DNA from: Streptomyces sp. S3(2020)
Lineage (GTDB): Bacteria; Actinomycetota; Actinomycetes; Streptomycetales; Streptomycetaceae
Direction of reading: 5' to 3'
DNA length: 59,132 nt
Assembly (NCBI RefSeq): GCF_013044505.1
Contig: NZ_JABERD010000041.1
Span: forward strand, 1-59,132
Positions 1-8,234 of this stretch are shown here, piece after piece. The notes beneath the pieces were generated by a model, which made no database searches, was not told where the DNA came from, and saw only the letters and a program-made list of their open reading frames with translations. Numbering within the stretch: position 1 is the first letter of the stretch; each line of letters opens with the position of its first letter. The translations under genes were made by a program, and so were the position numbers.

Positions 1-126
1 CATCAGGGCCTGGAGCAGCTGTTCCCCGGCATCCGCCGGGACCTCGTGCGCGCCGGAGCGGTTCACATCCGTATGCCCGAGGACATGCTGCTGCTCGGCC
101 CGGCCGGGCGGCCGGATCTGCCGTGC
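1..126 (+). pseudogene. C-terminally truncated remnant of a FAD-dependent oxidoreductase (5' end outside window)
   Basis: Frame 1 from base 1 reads a stretch beginning HQGLEQLFPGIRRDLV and continuing through MPEDMLLLGPAG. This resembles the region just after the FAD-binding start of flavin monooxygenases (an LFPG..R.DL..AGA pattern). The frame stays open to 558, but after about base 126 it runs into 33-bp tandem repeats and arginine-rich low-complexity sequence with no family resemblance, so the catalytic body is missing. It could be a decayed gene or an assembly collapse at the repeats. It converges on the CreD-like gene. Identification rests on about 40 residues only. Confidence 0.4.
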
Positions 127-130
127 CGGT

Positions 131-262
131 GCGGGCGGTCTGCCGTGCGCCGTGGGTGTCGGTGCGGGCGGTCTGAGGCGGGCCATGGGCATCTGTGCGG
201 GCTGCTTGCCGCAGACCATCGGCATCGGCGGGCGGTCTGCCGCAGACCATCGGCGTCGGCGT
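131..262. repeat. Four imperfect 33-bp tandem repeats
   Basis: Units start near 131, 164, 197 and 230. Units 1 and 2 share GCGGGCGGTCTG; units 3 and 4 share GCCGCAGACCATCGGC followed by [AG]TCGGCG. The period is a multiple of three, yet the peptides from all frames are arginine-rich and unconvincing. The array lies between two convergent genes. Confidence 0.7.
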
Positions 263-303
263 TTGCGGACCGGTCGTTCTCGGCGGGTGTGCGGCGCGGC
301 CGG

Positions 304-345
304 TGCGTACGGCGGTGCACGGCATGCGCTGCACCGCCGTACGCA
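304..345. terminator. Hairpin between convergent genes
   Basis: A perfect 16-bp inverted repeat with core GCGTACGGCGGTGCA around a 10-base loop, just beyond the stop of the CreD-like gene (359). There is no T-tract, as is usual for Streptomyces. It could act in both directions. Confidence 0.7.
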
Positions 346-358
346 ACCGGCCGCCCCG

Positions 359-1798
359 TCAGGGCGCCGGGGCCCGCCCAAGCCCCGGCGCGGTCAGGGC
401 CCGGTCGACCAGGGGGCCGGCTGTGCCGGTGTAGCCGGCCGGGTCGAGCAGGGTGGTTGCCTCCTCCCGGCTCAGGACGCCCGCCAGTTGCGGGAGTCCG
501 GCCAGTACTTCGGCCAGGGGCAGGCCGGTGCGGGAGGCGAGCAGGGAGGCCTGCGTGAGCAGTTCCTTGGCGGCCGTCTTGCCGATGCGGGGGGCCAGGA
601 CGGCCGAGACCCGTTCGGAGACGAGCTGGCCGCCGGTCGCCTGGAGGTTGGCGCGCATCCGTTGCGGGTGGACGGTGAGGCCCCGGGCGAGTTCGACGGC
701 GGTGTGCGCGGCGCCGCCGGTGAGCCGCAGTGCCTCGCGCAGCGGCTGCCACTCCGCGTGCCACATCCCGGCCGACCGTTCGTCCTCGGTGGGCAGGCAC
801 TGCAACAGCACGGTGGCCAGCGCGGGGACCTGGAGCGCGGCCGAGCGGATCAGGGTCGCCAGCACGGGGTTGCGTTTGTGCGGCATCGCCGAGGAGGCGC
901 CCCGCCCGGCGACCGCGGGCTCGGCCACCTCGCCGACCTCGGTTCGGGTCAGCACCAGCACATCCGCGGCGATCTTCCCGAGCGCCCCGGTGGTGTGGGC
1001 GAGGGCGGCACCCAGGTCGGCGACGGGGGTGCGCAGGGCGTGCCAGGGCAGCACGGGAACGGCCAGGCCCGTCTCGTCGGCGAACGCGGCGCCGAGTTCG
1101 TCGAGTACGGCCGCGGGGTCCGCGCCCTCACCGGCGTACTGGAGATAGCCCGCCAGGGTCCCGGCCGCGCCGCCGAGCGCCACCGGGAGCCCGCCGTCGG
1201 CGAGCCGTTCCAGGCGTTCGACGGCGTCCAGGACCAGTTGCCGCCAGCCCGCCGCCTTGAGCCCGAACGTCGTGGGCACGGCGTGCAGGGCGAGGGTGCG
1301 TCCCGCCATCGCCGTGTCCCGGTGGGTGGCCGCGAGGGCGCCCAACGCCTCGGCGACGGCCCGCAGATCGGCGACGATCAGGCGCAGCGCCCGCTGGGCC
1401 ACCAGCATCGCGCCGGTGTCGAAGACGTCCTGGCTGGTCGAGCCGCGGTGCACGTACTCGGCGGCCTCCGGGGAGCGTTCGGCGACCACCGCGGTCAGCG
1501 CCTTGACCAGGCCCACGACCGGGTTCGCGGTCTCCCGCGCGGCCAGCGCCAGTTCGCGTACGTCGAGGAGCTCCGCGCGGGCGGCGGCGGTGATGGCCGC
1601 GGCCGCCTGCGCGGGCACGGTGCCGCAGCGGGTCTGGGCGCGGGCCAGGCCCGCCTCGGCGTCGAGCATCGCCTGCAGCCAGGCGCTGTCACCGACGGCC
1701 GCCTCGACGGGGGTGCCGGCCCGCACCGGTGAGAGCAGCCCGGCGTCCAGGTGGGCGCAGATCGCTCCGGTCCGCGGGGAGGTGTGCACGGAGCTCAT
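359..1798 (-). CDS. CreD-like nitrosuccinate lyase (fumarase/aspartase superfamily)
   Basis: 479 residues of the class II fumarase / adenylosuccinate lyase / carboxymuconate cycloisomerase superfamily. Visible signatures are HRGSTSQDVFDT (conserved TS loop) and SSAMPHKRNPVLATL, the flexible catalytic loop with the superfamily's serine. Taken alone it would be called PcaB-like. Its neighbour resembles CreE, and the pair matches the cremeomycin-type system in which CreE oxidises L-aspartate to nitrosuccinate and CreD eliminates nitrous acid to leave fumarate. The ATG at 1798 overlaps the upstream stop by 4 bases (ATGA), which implies translational coupling. Family assignment is firm; the substrate is inferred from context. 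Confidence 0.75.
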   Translation of the reverse strand: MSSVHTSPRTGAICAHLDAGLLSPVRAGTPVEAAVGDSAWLQAMLDAEAGLARAQTRCGTVPAQAAAAITAAARAELLDVRELALAARETANPVVGLVKALTAVVAERSPEAAEYVHRGSTSQDVFDTGAMLVAQRALRLIVADLRAVAEALGALAATHRDTAMAGRTLALHAVPTTFGLKAAGWRQLVLDAVERLERLADGGLPVALGGAAGTLAGYLQYAGEGADPAAVLDELGAAFADETGLAVPVLPWHALRTPVADLGAALAHTTGALGKIAADVLVLTRTEVGEVAEPAVAGRGASSAMPHKRNPVLATLIRSAALQVPALATVLLQCLPTEDERSAGMWHAEWQPLREALRLTGGAAHTAVELARGLTVHPQRMRANLQATGGQLVSERVSAVLAPRIGKTAAKELLTQASLLASRTGLPLAEVLAGLPQLAGVLSREEATTLLDPAGYTGTAGPLVDRALTAPGLGRAPAP

Positions 1799-3933
1799 GC
1801 GCCCGCCCTCGCCGTCACGGTGACCGGCTCCGCCAGGGGGCGGGCCGGTTCGGGCAGGGCGAGGACGGCCGCCGCGATGGCGTCGGAGTCCTCCAGGGTG
1901 ACCGAGCCGACGCCGGGCCGGATACCGGCGGCGGTCACCCAGTGCACCGACTCGGTGGGCACGCCGTAGGCGAAGCGCCGCGGGTGCAGCACTCCCCTGG
2001 CGTCGATGACGTGGTAGGGCCGCTCGGACACCGCGAGGCCGCCGGTCTCGTAGTCCGCGCCGCCCGTGCCCTCCCCGTCGGGGATGCGGTAGGGGTGGCA
2101 CTGCCCGGTGCGCAGCAGCTGGTTCATCAGCGGGTCCGCGGTGCGCCTGAGGTCGATCTCGGGCAGGCGGGCCTCGATGAGGACCGTGGCCCGCACCCGT
2201 ACGTCCGCTATCTCGCTCGACGTACCGATGAAGCTGGGGCCGAGCGGGTCGTCCGGGTCGGTGCTGACGCGCATGCCGGGGCCGGTGACGTCGAGGACGC
2301 CGGCGTCCAGGAGCGCGGCCATCTCCTCGATGCGGGAGGCCGGCGGGCCGATGGACAGATAGGCGTTGAGCGGTGTGTACCAGCCGTCGAGGTCGTCGCG
2401 GTGGGACGCGGCGGTCAGGCCGGCGTGGTCGACGGCGAGCCGCAGTTCGTTGCGCAGGTCCCGCAGGACGTCGAGGGCGGCCTTGACCGGTCCGCTGACA
2501 TTGCCCTGGCGGGCCAGGCGGACGTCGTCGTCGAGGTGGCCGCGCAGCCAGTCGCGGAAGGCGGCCCGGCCGGTGAAGACACGGTCGCCGTAGGGGCGGG
2601 CGACACGCTTCCAGTCCCAGCGCTCGGCGCCCTCGATGCCGGTCGCGTCGAGGAGGACGTCCTCGTCCCCGCCCGGTTCGGCCTCCAGATAGGCCTCGAC
2701 GAACTCCTCGACGACGTCCGGGAGTTCACCGCGTGACTCGAGGAGCGCGGCGTAGTAGACGCTGCACACCTCCTTGGATATGAGCGGCCATAGGTCGGCG
2801 ACGAAGTCGATGGCCCCGTGGTGCGGGGCGCGGGCCCGCAGCGCCGCGATGTACCCGGTGGTCAGCAGCCGCGGGTAGTAGCGGCCGTGGGCGCCCTTCT
2901 CGTTCTCGCCGCGCGCCTGGTAGGGGACGCCGCGCCGGGAGCCGGCGTGCAGGCGTGGTTCGCGGCCCGAGGGCCGGTAGACCAGGCGGCCGTCGACGCG
3001 GGTGAAGATGCCGCCCCGGCCGTGGGTGAACAGGGCCAGGTAGTCGAAGAAGTTGAGCCCGAGTCCGCGCAGCAGCACGGTCTCGCCGGGCCGGATGCCC
3101 GACAGGTCCACGTCGGCCGGGTTGGCCGGGGCCAGGTAGGTCAGACCGCTGAGCTCCGCGTAGTCGGTCAGCTCGCGTTCGGTGTCGGAGAGTCGGGCGG
3201 GTACGTGGCCCTGTGCGAGGACGACCGCGGACAGCGCGGACAGCCGGGTGCCGTCCTCCAGCACGATGGTCTGCTCCCCCGCCACGCCGTCGTCCTCGAG
3301 GGCGACGGCCCGTACCGGGTGGGTGCGCACCGTCACGTGTGCGGCGGCGCCCGCGACGACCCGCTGGAACGCCCACGTCAGGTAGCAGCCGTACAGGGCT
3401 CGGGTGGGGTAGGAGTCGGGGCCCAGACGGCGGGCCTCGGCGAGGACCCCGTCGTCGTAGCCGGCCCGCGGGGCGGCCTCCAGGGTGTGCGAGACCAGCG
3501 CCTTGGCCCACTCGTACAGGCTCGGTCCCTCGTCCAGCGGGCCGTCGATCCGGACACTTGCGTCGGTGTAGACCGTGACCTGCGAGGACACCGTGTTCAT
3601 CAGCAGGTGCCGGGACTGCGTGGGGCGCCACACCCGTCCCGAGCCGGGCGGGTCCGGGTCGACGACGTGCACGGTGACGGTGTCCCAGCGGGGCGACTTC
3701 CTCTCCTGTGCGCAGAGCCGTTCCAGTACGGAAAGGCCCCGCGGGCCTGCGCCGACGAGGCAGACCTCCAAGTGCGCCGCCGCGTCACCGCGGGCGGACC
3801 GGGCGGATTCCCGGGCGTCCGGACAGCCGAATGGCATCGGATCGTCCAGGGCATACTGTGCGGCCGCCGTCACCGGCGGCCCTGCGGTGAGTCCGACGCT
3901 TACTGCGCGTTCGCCTCCATGCGTACCGTCCAC
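1795..3933 (-). CDS. CreE-like FAD/NAD(P)-dependent aspartate N-monooxygenase
   Basis: About 712 residues. An N-terminal FAD-binding motif, VCLVGAGPRGLSVLERL, heads a long two-dinucleotide-fold oxygenase of the CreE/FzmM type. In characterised homologues it oxidises the amino group of L-aspartate in steps to nitrosuccinate. The GTG at 3933 is preferred because a strong AGGAAGGAGG sits four bases upstream; a GTG at 3954 would place that Shine-Dalgarno inside the gene. The product feeds the coupled CreD-like lyase, so the pair should make nitrite for diazotisation, N-N bond formation or nitrosation. The enzyme that would use it lies outside the window. Confidence 0.75.
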   Translation of the reverse strand: MDGTHGGERAVSVGLTAGPPVTAAAQYALDDPMPFGCPDARESARSARGDAAAHLEVCLVGAGPRGLSVLERLCAQERKSPRWDTVTVHVVDPDPPGSGRVWRPTQSRHLLMNTVSSQVTVYTDASVRIDGPLDEGPSLYEWAKALVSHTLEAAPRAGYDDGVLAEARRLGPDSYPTRALYGCYLTWAFQRVVAGAAAHVTVRTHPVRAVALEDDGVAGEQTIVLEDGTRLSALSAVVLAQGHVPARLSDTERELTDYAELSGLTYLAPANPADVDLSGIRPGETVLLRGLGLNFFDYLALFTHGRGGIFTRVDGRLVYRPSGREPRLHAGSRRGVPYQARGENEKGAHGRYYPRLLTTGYIAALRARAPHHGAIDFVADLWPLISKEVCSVYYAALLESRGELPDVVEEFVEAYLEAEPGGDEDVLLDATGIEGAERWDWKRVARPYGDRVFTGRAAFRDWLRGHLDDDVRLARQGNVSGPVKAALDVLRDLRNELRLAVDHAGLTAASHRDDLDGWYTPLNAYLSIGPPASRIEEMAALLDAGVLDVTGPGMRVSTDPDDPLGPSFIGTSSEIADVRVRATVLIEARLPEIDLRRTADPLMNQLLRTGQCHPYRIPDGEGTGGADYETGGLAVSERPYHVIDARGVLHPRRFAYGVPTESVHWVTAAGIRPGVGSVTLEDSDAIAAAVLALPEPARPLAEPVTVTARAGA

Positions 3934-4208
3934 AGTGCCTCCTTCCTCCGCCACCGTCGGGGCAGGCGCTCAATCACCGCTCGGACCCTGATGGAAATCC
4001 GCTTGAGGAATGGCGGGGCAATTGACCGGACGCGCTCGACCCCCGTCGGACGGGAGGTGACACGGCACCTCCAACGAGCCGCGAACGGGGCTGTATCGGG
4101 ACTCCAGCACCGCTCGCTACGTTCGGGAAAAAGCGTCACAGGATCGACCCGGCCATTCGGCACGACACGGTCGCGGAGGGCGAGCCGCCTCATGAAGGAG
4201 ATTCGTTG
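3934..4208. promoter_or_regulatory. Divergent intergenic region
   Basis: 275 bp between the creE/creD-like operon (minus) and the OvmZ-like/mevalonate genes (plus). It must hold promoters for both directions. I see no clear operator palindrome. AAGGAG at 4195-4200 is the ribosome-binding site for the gene at 4209. Confidence 0.5.
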
Positions 4209-4835
4209 ATGGTTCACCCGTGCCCCAGAAACCACACCCATGAGAGCCGTGCCGTTCCCGGTTTCGTCCTGTGCGCGCCCTGTATCGGTCAGTTGGCACG
4301 CAATCTGCGTACACTCCCCGCCCTCCATCAGGAGTGTCTGCACCACGTTTCTCCGACCCATCGGCGGACCAACCCCACCCGGGTTTCGGGAAGCCGTAAC
4401 CGGGATCACCTGAACATCTCGGTGCTCGACGCCCGGTACAACATCCTCGCCACTCTCGAGTCGTGGTCGGAAATCGTGGTGGAAAAGCTCGGTGTCAGCG
4501 CGCCGGCCCGTTCCGTGCCGCAGCTGGCACGGTTTCTGACCCGGCATCTGGAGTGGCTCGCCGCGCAGCCCCCGGCCGCCGACTTCGCAGGTGAGACGGA
4601 GGGTCTGGTCGCCGAACTGCGCAGCACGATCGACCCCGACCCGCACGCGTTGCACTCGCTGATCCGGCAGTGCGTCGTGGACGACTGCGGTGGCACCATC
4701 AGTGCCTCGCCGCGAAACTCCGGAAAGTCGGGGAGCCGGAGCATCGGATGCTCGGCGGGGCATTCCTGGGAAATGCACGAGTGGCTGACTCTGAGGCAGC
4801 TCATGGAGCGGCAGCGAAAGGGTGTCCCGGCATGA
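4209..4835 (+). CDS. OvmZ-like conserved protein with clustered Cys/His residues
   Basis: 208 residues. Cys and His cluster at the N terminus (HPCPRNHTH, VLCAPC) and near the C terminus (VVDDCGG, IGCSAGHSWEMHEW), suggesting metal binding. Proteins of this type recur in Streptomyces clusters paired with a small HTH protein, as with OvmZ/OvmW of the oviedomycin cluster, and the same pair occurs here. The ATG at 4209 has AAGGAG eight bases upstream. The gene overlaps the next by ATGA and heads the mevalonate operon, so it is likely a regulator or regulator partner. No catalytic motif is visible; function is inferred from synteny. Confidence 0.55.
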   Translation: MVHPCPRNHTHESRAVPGFVLCAPCIGQLARNLRTLPALHQECLHHVSPTHRRTNPTRVSGSRNRDHLNISVLDARYNILATLESWSEIVVEKLGVSAPARSVPQLARFLTRHLEWLAAQPPAADFAGETEGLVAELRSTIDPDPHALHSLIRQCVVDDCGGTISASPRNSGKSGSRSIGCSAGHSWEMHEWLTLRQLMERQRKGVPA

Positions 4836-5026
4836 GGAAACCGCCCCGCCACAGGCTTGTTCCGACGAATGTCGCCGCACTCGCCGTGGGCGTGTCCGAA
4901 GCGACGATCCGTAAGTGGGTGAGCCGCGGGAAGATCACCCGCTATGGCGCGCCGAACTGCCGCTCGGAGTTCGACATCGAGGAGCTCACGGAGATCGCCG
5001 TGCGGCGTGGTACCGCGTCCCGATGA
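4832..5026 (+). CDS. OvmW-like small HTH DNA-binding protein
   Basis: 64 residues, essentially one winged-helix/MerR-type helix-turn-helix: VAALAVGVSEATIRKWVSRG followed by KITRYG and a conserved polar tail. It resembles excisionase-like HTH_17 proteins. The start overlaps the preceding stop (ATGA), so it is probably translated with the OvmZ-like protein and works with it, perhaps as its DNA-binding partner. A gap of about 85 bases separates it from mevalonate kinase. Confidence 0.65.
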   Translation: MRKPPRHRLVPTNVAALAVGVSEATIRKWVSRGKITRYGAPNCRSEFDIEELTEIAVRRGTASR

Positions 5027-5111
5027 CGTTCGGGTATTCCCCGCAGCACATTCTGCGGCGCAAGTACAGCCAACCGCCCGTCTCGAAGACTTTCGTGAAA
5101 CGACAAGGGGA

Positions 5112-6128
5112 GTGAGTGCGTTGACGCTACCGACCTCAGTGGAGGGGGTTTCGGAAAACCGTCGGGCTCGCTCGGTCGGCATCGGTCGCGCCCACGCCAA
5201 GGCGATCCTGCTGGGCGAGCACGCGGTCGTGTACGGGACTCCGGCGCTCGCGCTGCCGATTCCGCAGCTGACGGCCACGGCGAACGCCGGATGGTCCTCC
5301 CATGCCTCCGACGCCCAGGGCGGCCTGTCCTTCACCATGACGGGTTCCGCCTCGCGGGCCGTGGTGACGCTGGCGTCCGACGGTCTTCAGCGGCTGGCCG
5401 CGGCGTTCAAGGAGCGCATGGGTGTGCCGGGCAGGCCGCATCTCGACGTGATCCTCGACGGTGCCATCCCGCCCGGCCGCGGGCTCGGTTCCAGTGCGGC
5501 GAACTCGCGGGCGATCGTCCTGGCGCTGGCCGATCTCTTCGGCCACGAGCTGTCCGAGGCCACCGCGTTCGACCTGGTGCAGACGGCCGAGAACATGGCC
5601 CACGGCCGGGCCAGCGGCGTCGACGCCATGACCGTCGGCGCGGCGGGCCCGCTGCTGTTCCAGGCGGGCCGGGCCGAGGAGCTGGCCGTCGGCTGCGACG
5701 GCCTGTTCATCGTCGCGGACAGCGGTACCGCGGGCAGCACCAAGGAGGCGGTCGAGCTGCTGCGGGACGGCTTCCGGCGCGAGGCGGGAGCCGAGGAGAG
5801 GTTCCTGGGCCGCGCCACCCAGCTCGTCGAGGAGGCCCGGCGGGCTCTCGCCGACGGCGCTCCCGAGGAGCTCGGCTCGCGGCTGACGGAGTATCACGAG
5901 CTGCTGCGGGCGGTCGGCCTGAGCACCGACCGCATCGACGCGATGGTCGCGGCGGCGCTCGGCGCGGGCAGCCTCGGCGCCAAGATCACCGGGGGTGGTC
6001 TGGGCGGCTGTGTCCTCGCCCTCACCCAGCCGGAACTGGCGAGCGAGGTCGCCCGGCGGCTGCACGACGCGGGCGCCGTCCAGACGTGGGTCGTCCCGCT
6101 GAGGAGGCTCGCCGCCCATGCGCTCTGA
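5112..6128 (+). CDS. Mevalonate kinase
   Basis: About 338 residues of GHMP kinase type, phosphorylating mevalonate with ATP. The N-terminal HAKAILLGEHAVVYG and the ATP loop PPGRGLGSSAANSRAI are typical. The C-terminal KITGGGLGGCVLAL is the third GHMP motif. The N-terminal text (SALTLPTS.EGVSE) closely matches the Streptomyces sp. CL190 enzyme as I recall it. The start is uncertain between GTG 5112 and TTG 5121; the TTG has the better spacing from GGGGAG. It is the first enzyme gene of the mevalonate operon and overlaps the decarboxylase gene by 11 bases. Confidence 0.92.
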   Translation: MSALTLPTSVEGVSENRRARSVGIGRAHAKAILLGEHAVVYGTPALALPIPQLTATANAGWSSHASDAQGGLSFTMTGSASRAVVTLASDGLQRLAAAFKERMGVPGRPHLDVILDGAIPPGRGLGSSAANSRAIVLALADLFGHELSEATAFDLVQTAENMAHGRASGVDAMTVGAAGPLLFQAGRAEELAVGCDGLFIVADSGTAGSTKEAVELLRDGFRREAGAEERFLGRATQLVEEARRALADGAPEELGSRLTEYHELLRAVGLSTDRIDAMVAAALGAGSLGAKITGGGLGGCVLALTQPELASEVARRLHDAGAVQTWVVPLRRLAAHAL

Positions 6129-7146
6129 ACAGCTCACACGACCGCCGGTGCGGGGCGGGGCGACGGACGCCACCGCCGTCGCGCACCCGAACATCGCGCT
6201 GATCAAGTACTGGGGCAAGAGCGACGAGCGGCTGTTCCTGCCCCGCACCGACAGCCTGTCCATGACCCTGGACATCTTCCCGACGACCACCCGGGTCCGC
6301 CTCGCCCCCGACGCGGACCGGGACACGGTCACCTTCAACGGCGAACGCGCCGGCGGTGAGGCCGCACGGCGTATCGCCGCCTTCCTGGACCTCGTACGGG
6401 AACGCGCGGGCAGCACCGAGCGGGCCGTCGTGGACACCGAGAACACCGTCCCCACCGGGGCGGGTCTCGCCTCCTCCGCCAGCGGCTTCGCCGCCCTCGC
6501 CGTCGCCGCGTCGGCCGCCTACGGGCTCGACGGCGACCCGCGTGCCCTGTCCCGGCTGGCCCGGCGCGGCTCCGGCTCGGCCTCCCGGTCGATCTTCGGG
6601 GACTTCGCCGTCTGGCACGCCGGCACCGACGACCTGAGCTCGTACGCCGAACCCGTCGACGCCGCCGCCGGCCTGGACCCGGCACTCGTCGTCGCCGTGG
6701 TCAACGCGGGCCCCAAGGAGGTGTCCAGCCGCGAGGCCATGCGCCGTACCGTCGACACCTCACCGCTGTTCGAGCCGTGGGCGCTCTCCAGCAAGGACGA
6801 CCTCCTCGACATGCGCTCGGCGCTGAGCCTCGGCGACCTGGACGCGGTCGGTGAGGTCGCGGAACGCAACGCGCTCGGCATGCACGCCACCATGCTCGCG
6901 GCACGCCCCGCCGTGCGGTACATGTCCCCGGCCTCCCTCACCGTCCTGGACGCCGTGCTCCAGCTCCGCCGGGACGGCGTCCCCGCCTACGTGACCATGG
7001 ACGCCGGCCCCAACGTCAAGGTGCTGTGCCGGCGCGCGGACTCCGGCCGGGTGGCCACCGCCGTACGCGCCGCCGCTCCGGACAGCGCGGTGCACACCGC
7101 CGGGCCGGGCAGGGGCGCCCGGCTGCTCACCGAGGACGGACGATGA
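6118..7146 (+). CDS. mvaD: Diphosphomevalonate decarboxylase
   Basis: 342 residues, GHMP superfamily. It converts mevalonate diphosphate to isopentenyl diphosphate with loss of phosphate and CO2. NIALIKYWGK and the nucleotide-binding PTGAGLASSASGFAAL are diagnostic of this enzyme. The ATG lies within the end of the kinase gene, and the stop overlaps the phosphomevalonate kinase ATG, so the three kinase-fold genes are translationally linked. The gene order (kinase, decarboxylase, phosphomevalonate kinase) is the one known from terpenoid-producing Streptomyces. Confidence 0.95.
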   Translation: MRSEQLTRPPVRGGATDATAVAHPNIALIKYWGKSDERLFLPRTDSLSMTLDIFPTTTRVRLAPDADRDTVTFNGERAGGEAARRIAAFLDLVRERAGSTERAVVDTENTVPTGAGLASSASGFAALAVAASAAYGLDGDPRALSRLARRGSGSASRSIFGDFAVWHAGTDDLSSYAEPVDAAAGLDPALVVAVVNAGPKEVSSREAMRRTVDTSPLFEPWALSSKDDLLDMRSALSLGDLDAVGEVAERNALGMHATMLAARPAVRYMSPASLTVLDAVLQLRRDGVPAYVTMDAGPNVKVLCRRADSGRVATAVRAAAPDSAVHTAGPGRGARLLTEDGR

Positions 7147-8234
7147 CTTCCCGGCGCACGGTCGTGCGGCGCGCGCCGGGCAAGCTGTACGTCGCGGGCG
7201 AGTACGCGGTGGTGGAGCCCGGCAACACGGCGATCCTGGTGGCGGTCGACCGGTACGTCACCGTCACGGTGTCCGGCACCGCCCGCACCGGCGTGGTGGT
7301 CTCCTCCGACCTCTGGCCGCGCTCCGCGCACCTGCGCTGGCAGGACGGCCGCCTGACCGGAGCCGACGGCGAAGCCGCCCACGTGGTCACCGCGATCGAG
7401 ACCGTGGCCGACCTGCTCACCGAACGCGGCCTGTCCGTCCCCCCGTTGAGCGTGTCCGTCACCAGTGCCCTGCACGAGAACGGCAGGAAGTACGGCCTGG
7501 GCTCCAGCGGCGCGGTGACCGTGGCGACGATCGCCGCCGTCGCCTCGTACTGCGGGCTGGAGCTCTCCCGCGACGCCCGGTTCCGTCTCGCCCTGCTCGC
7601 GACGGCCCGTATCGACCCCAAGGGCTCCGGCGGTGACCTCGCCGCGGGCACCTGGGGCGGCTGGATCGCCTATCGGGCACCCGACCGGGCGTTCGTGCTC
7701 GACCTGGCCCGCAGCCGCGGCGTCGAGGAAGCCCTGCGCACCCCCTGGCCGGGCTCGGAGATACGTCGGCTGCCCGCGCCGAACGGCCTGTCCCTGGAGG
7801 TCGGCTGGACCGGGAACCCGGCCTCCACGACGTCCCTGGTGGCCGGCCTGCACCGCAGGACCTGGCGGGGCACCCCCTCGCACCAGAAGTTCGTGGAGAG
7901 CACCGCCGACTTCGTGCACGCCGCGATCGGCGCCCTCGAAGCGGGCGACGGCGAAGGGCTGCTGCACCAGATCCGGCGCGCCCGCCAGGAGCTGGCCCGC
8001 CTGGACGACGAGGTCGGACTCGGCATCTTCACCCCCGAACTGACGGCGCTGTGCGACGCGGCCGAGGCCGCCGGCGGCGCGGCCAAACCCTCCGGGGCGG
8101 GGGGCGGCGACTGCGGCATCGCCCTGCTGGCCGCCGACGCCCCGCACGACATCGCGCAGGTACACGGGCGGTGGACCGCGGCCGGGGTGCTGCCCCTGCC
8201 CGTCCGTCCCGCCCCGGAAGGGAACCAAGCATGA
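7143..8234 (+). CDS. Phosphomevalonate kinase
   Basis: 363 residues, GHMP superfamily, phosphorylating 5-phosphomevalonate. Motifs are PGKLYVAGEYAVVEPG, the ATP loop KYGLGSSGAVTVATIA and C-terminal KPSGAGGGDCGIALL. The ATG at 7143 overlaps the preceding TGA by 4 bases, and its own stop overlaps the isomerase ATG the same way. Length and motifs are normal for the bacterial enzyme. Confidence 0.95.
   Translation: MTSRRTVVRRAPGKLYVAGEYAVVEPGNTAILVAVDRYVTVTVSGTARTGVVVSSDLWPRSAHLRWQDGRLTGADGEAAHVVTAIETVADLLTERGLSVPPLSVSVTSALHENGRKYGLGSSGAVTVATIAAVASYCGLELSRDARFRLALLATARIDPKGSGGDLAAGTWGGWIAYRAPDRAFVLDLARSRGVEEALRTPWPGSEIRRLPAPNGLSLEVGWTGNPASTTSLVAGLHRRTWRGTPSHQKFVESTADFVHAAIGALEAGDGEGLLHQIRRARQELARLDDEVGLGIFTPELTALCDAAEAAGGAAKPSGAGGGDCGIALLAADAPHDIAQVHGRWTAAGVLPLPVRPAPEGNQA

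Noticed and set aside
131..262. CRISPR array at the left edge
   Set aside because: The repeats are contiguous 33-bp tandem units without spacers, and no cas genes are present.
4944..5111. Upstream extension of mevalonate kinase
   Set aside because: The extension overlaps the small HTH gene in another frame and has arginine/serine-rich text unlike the family's N terminus.
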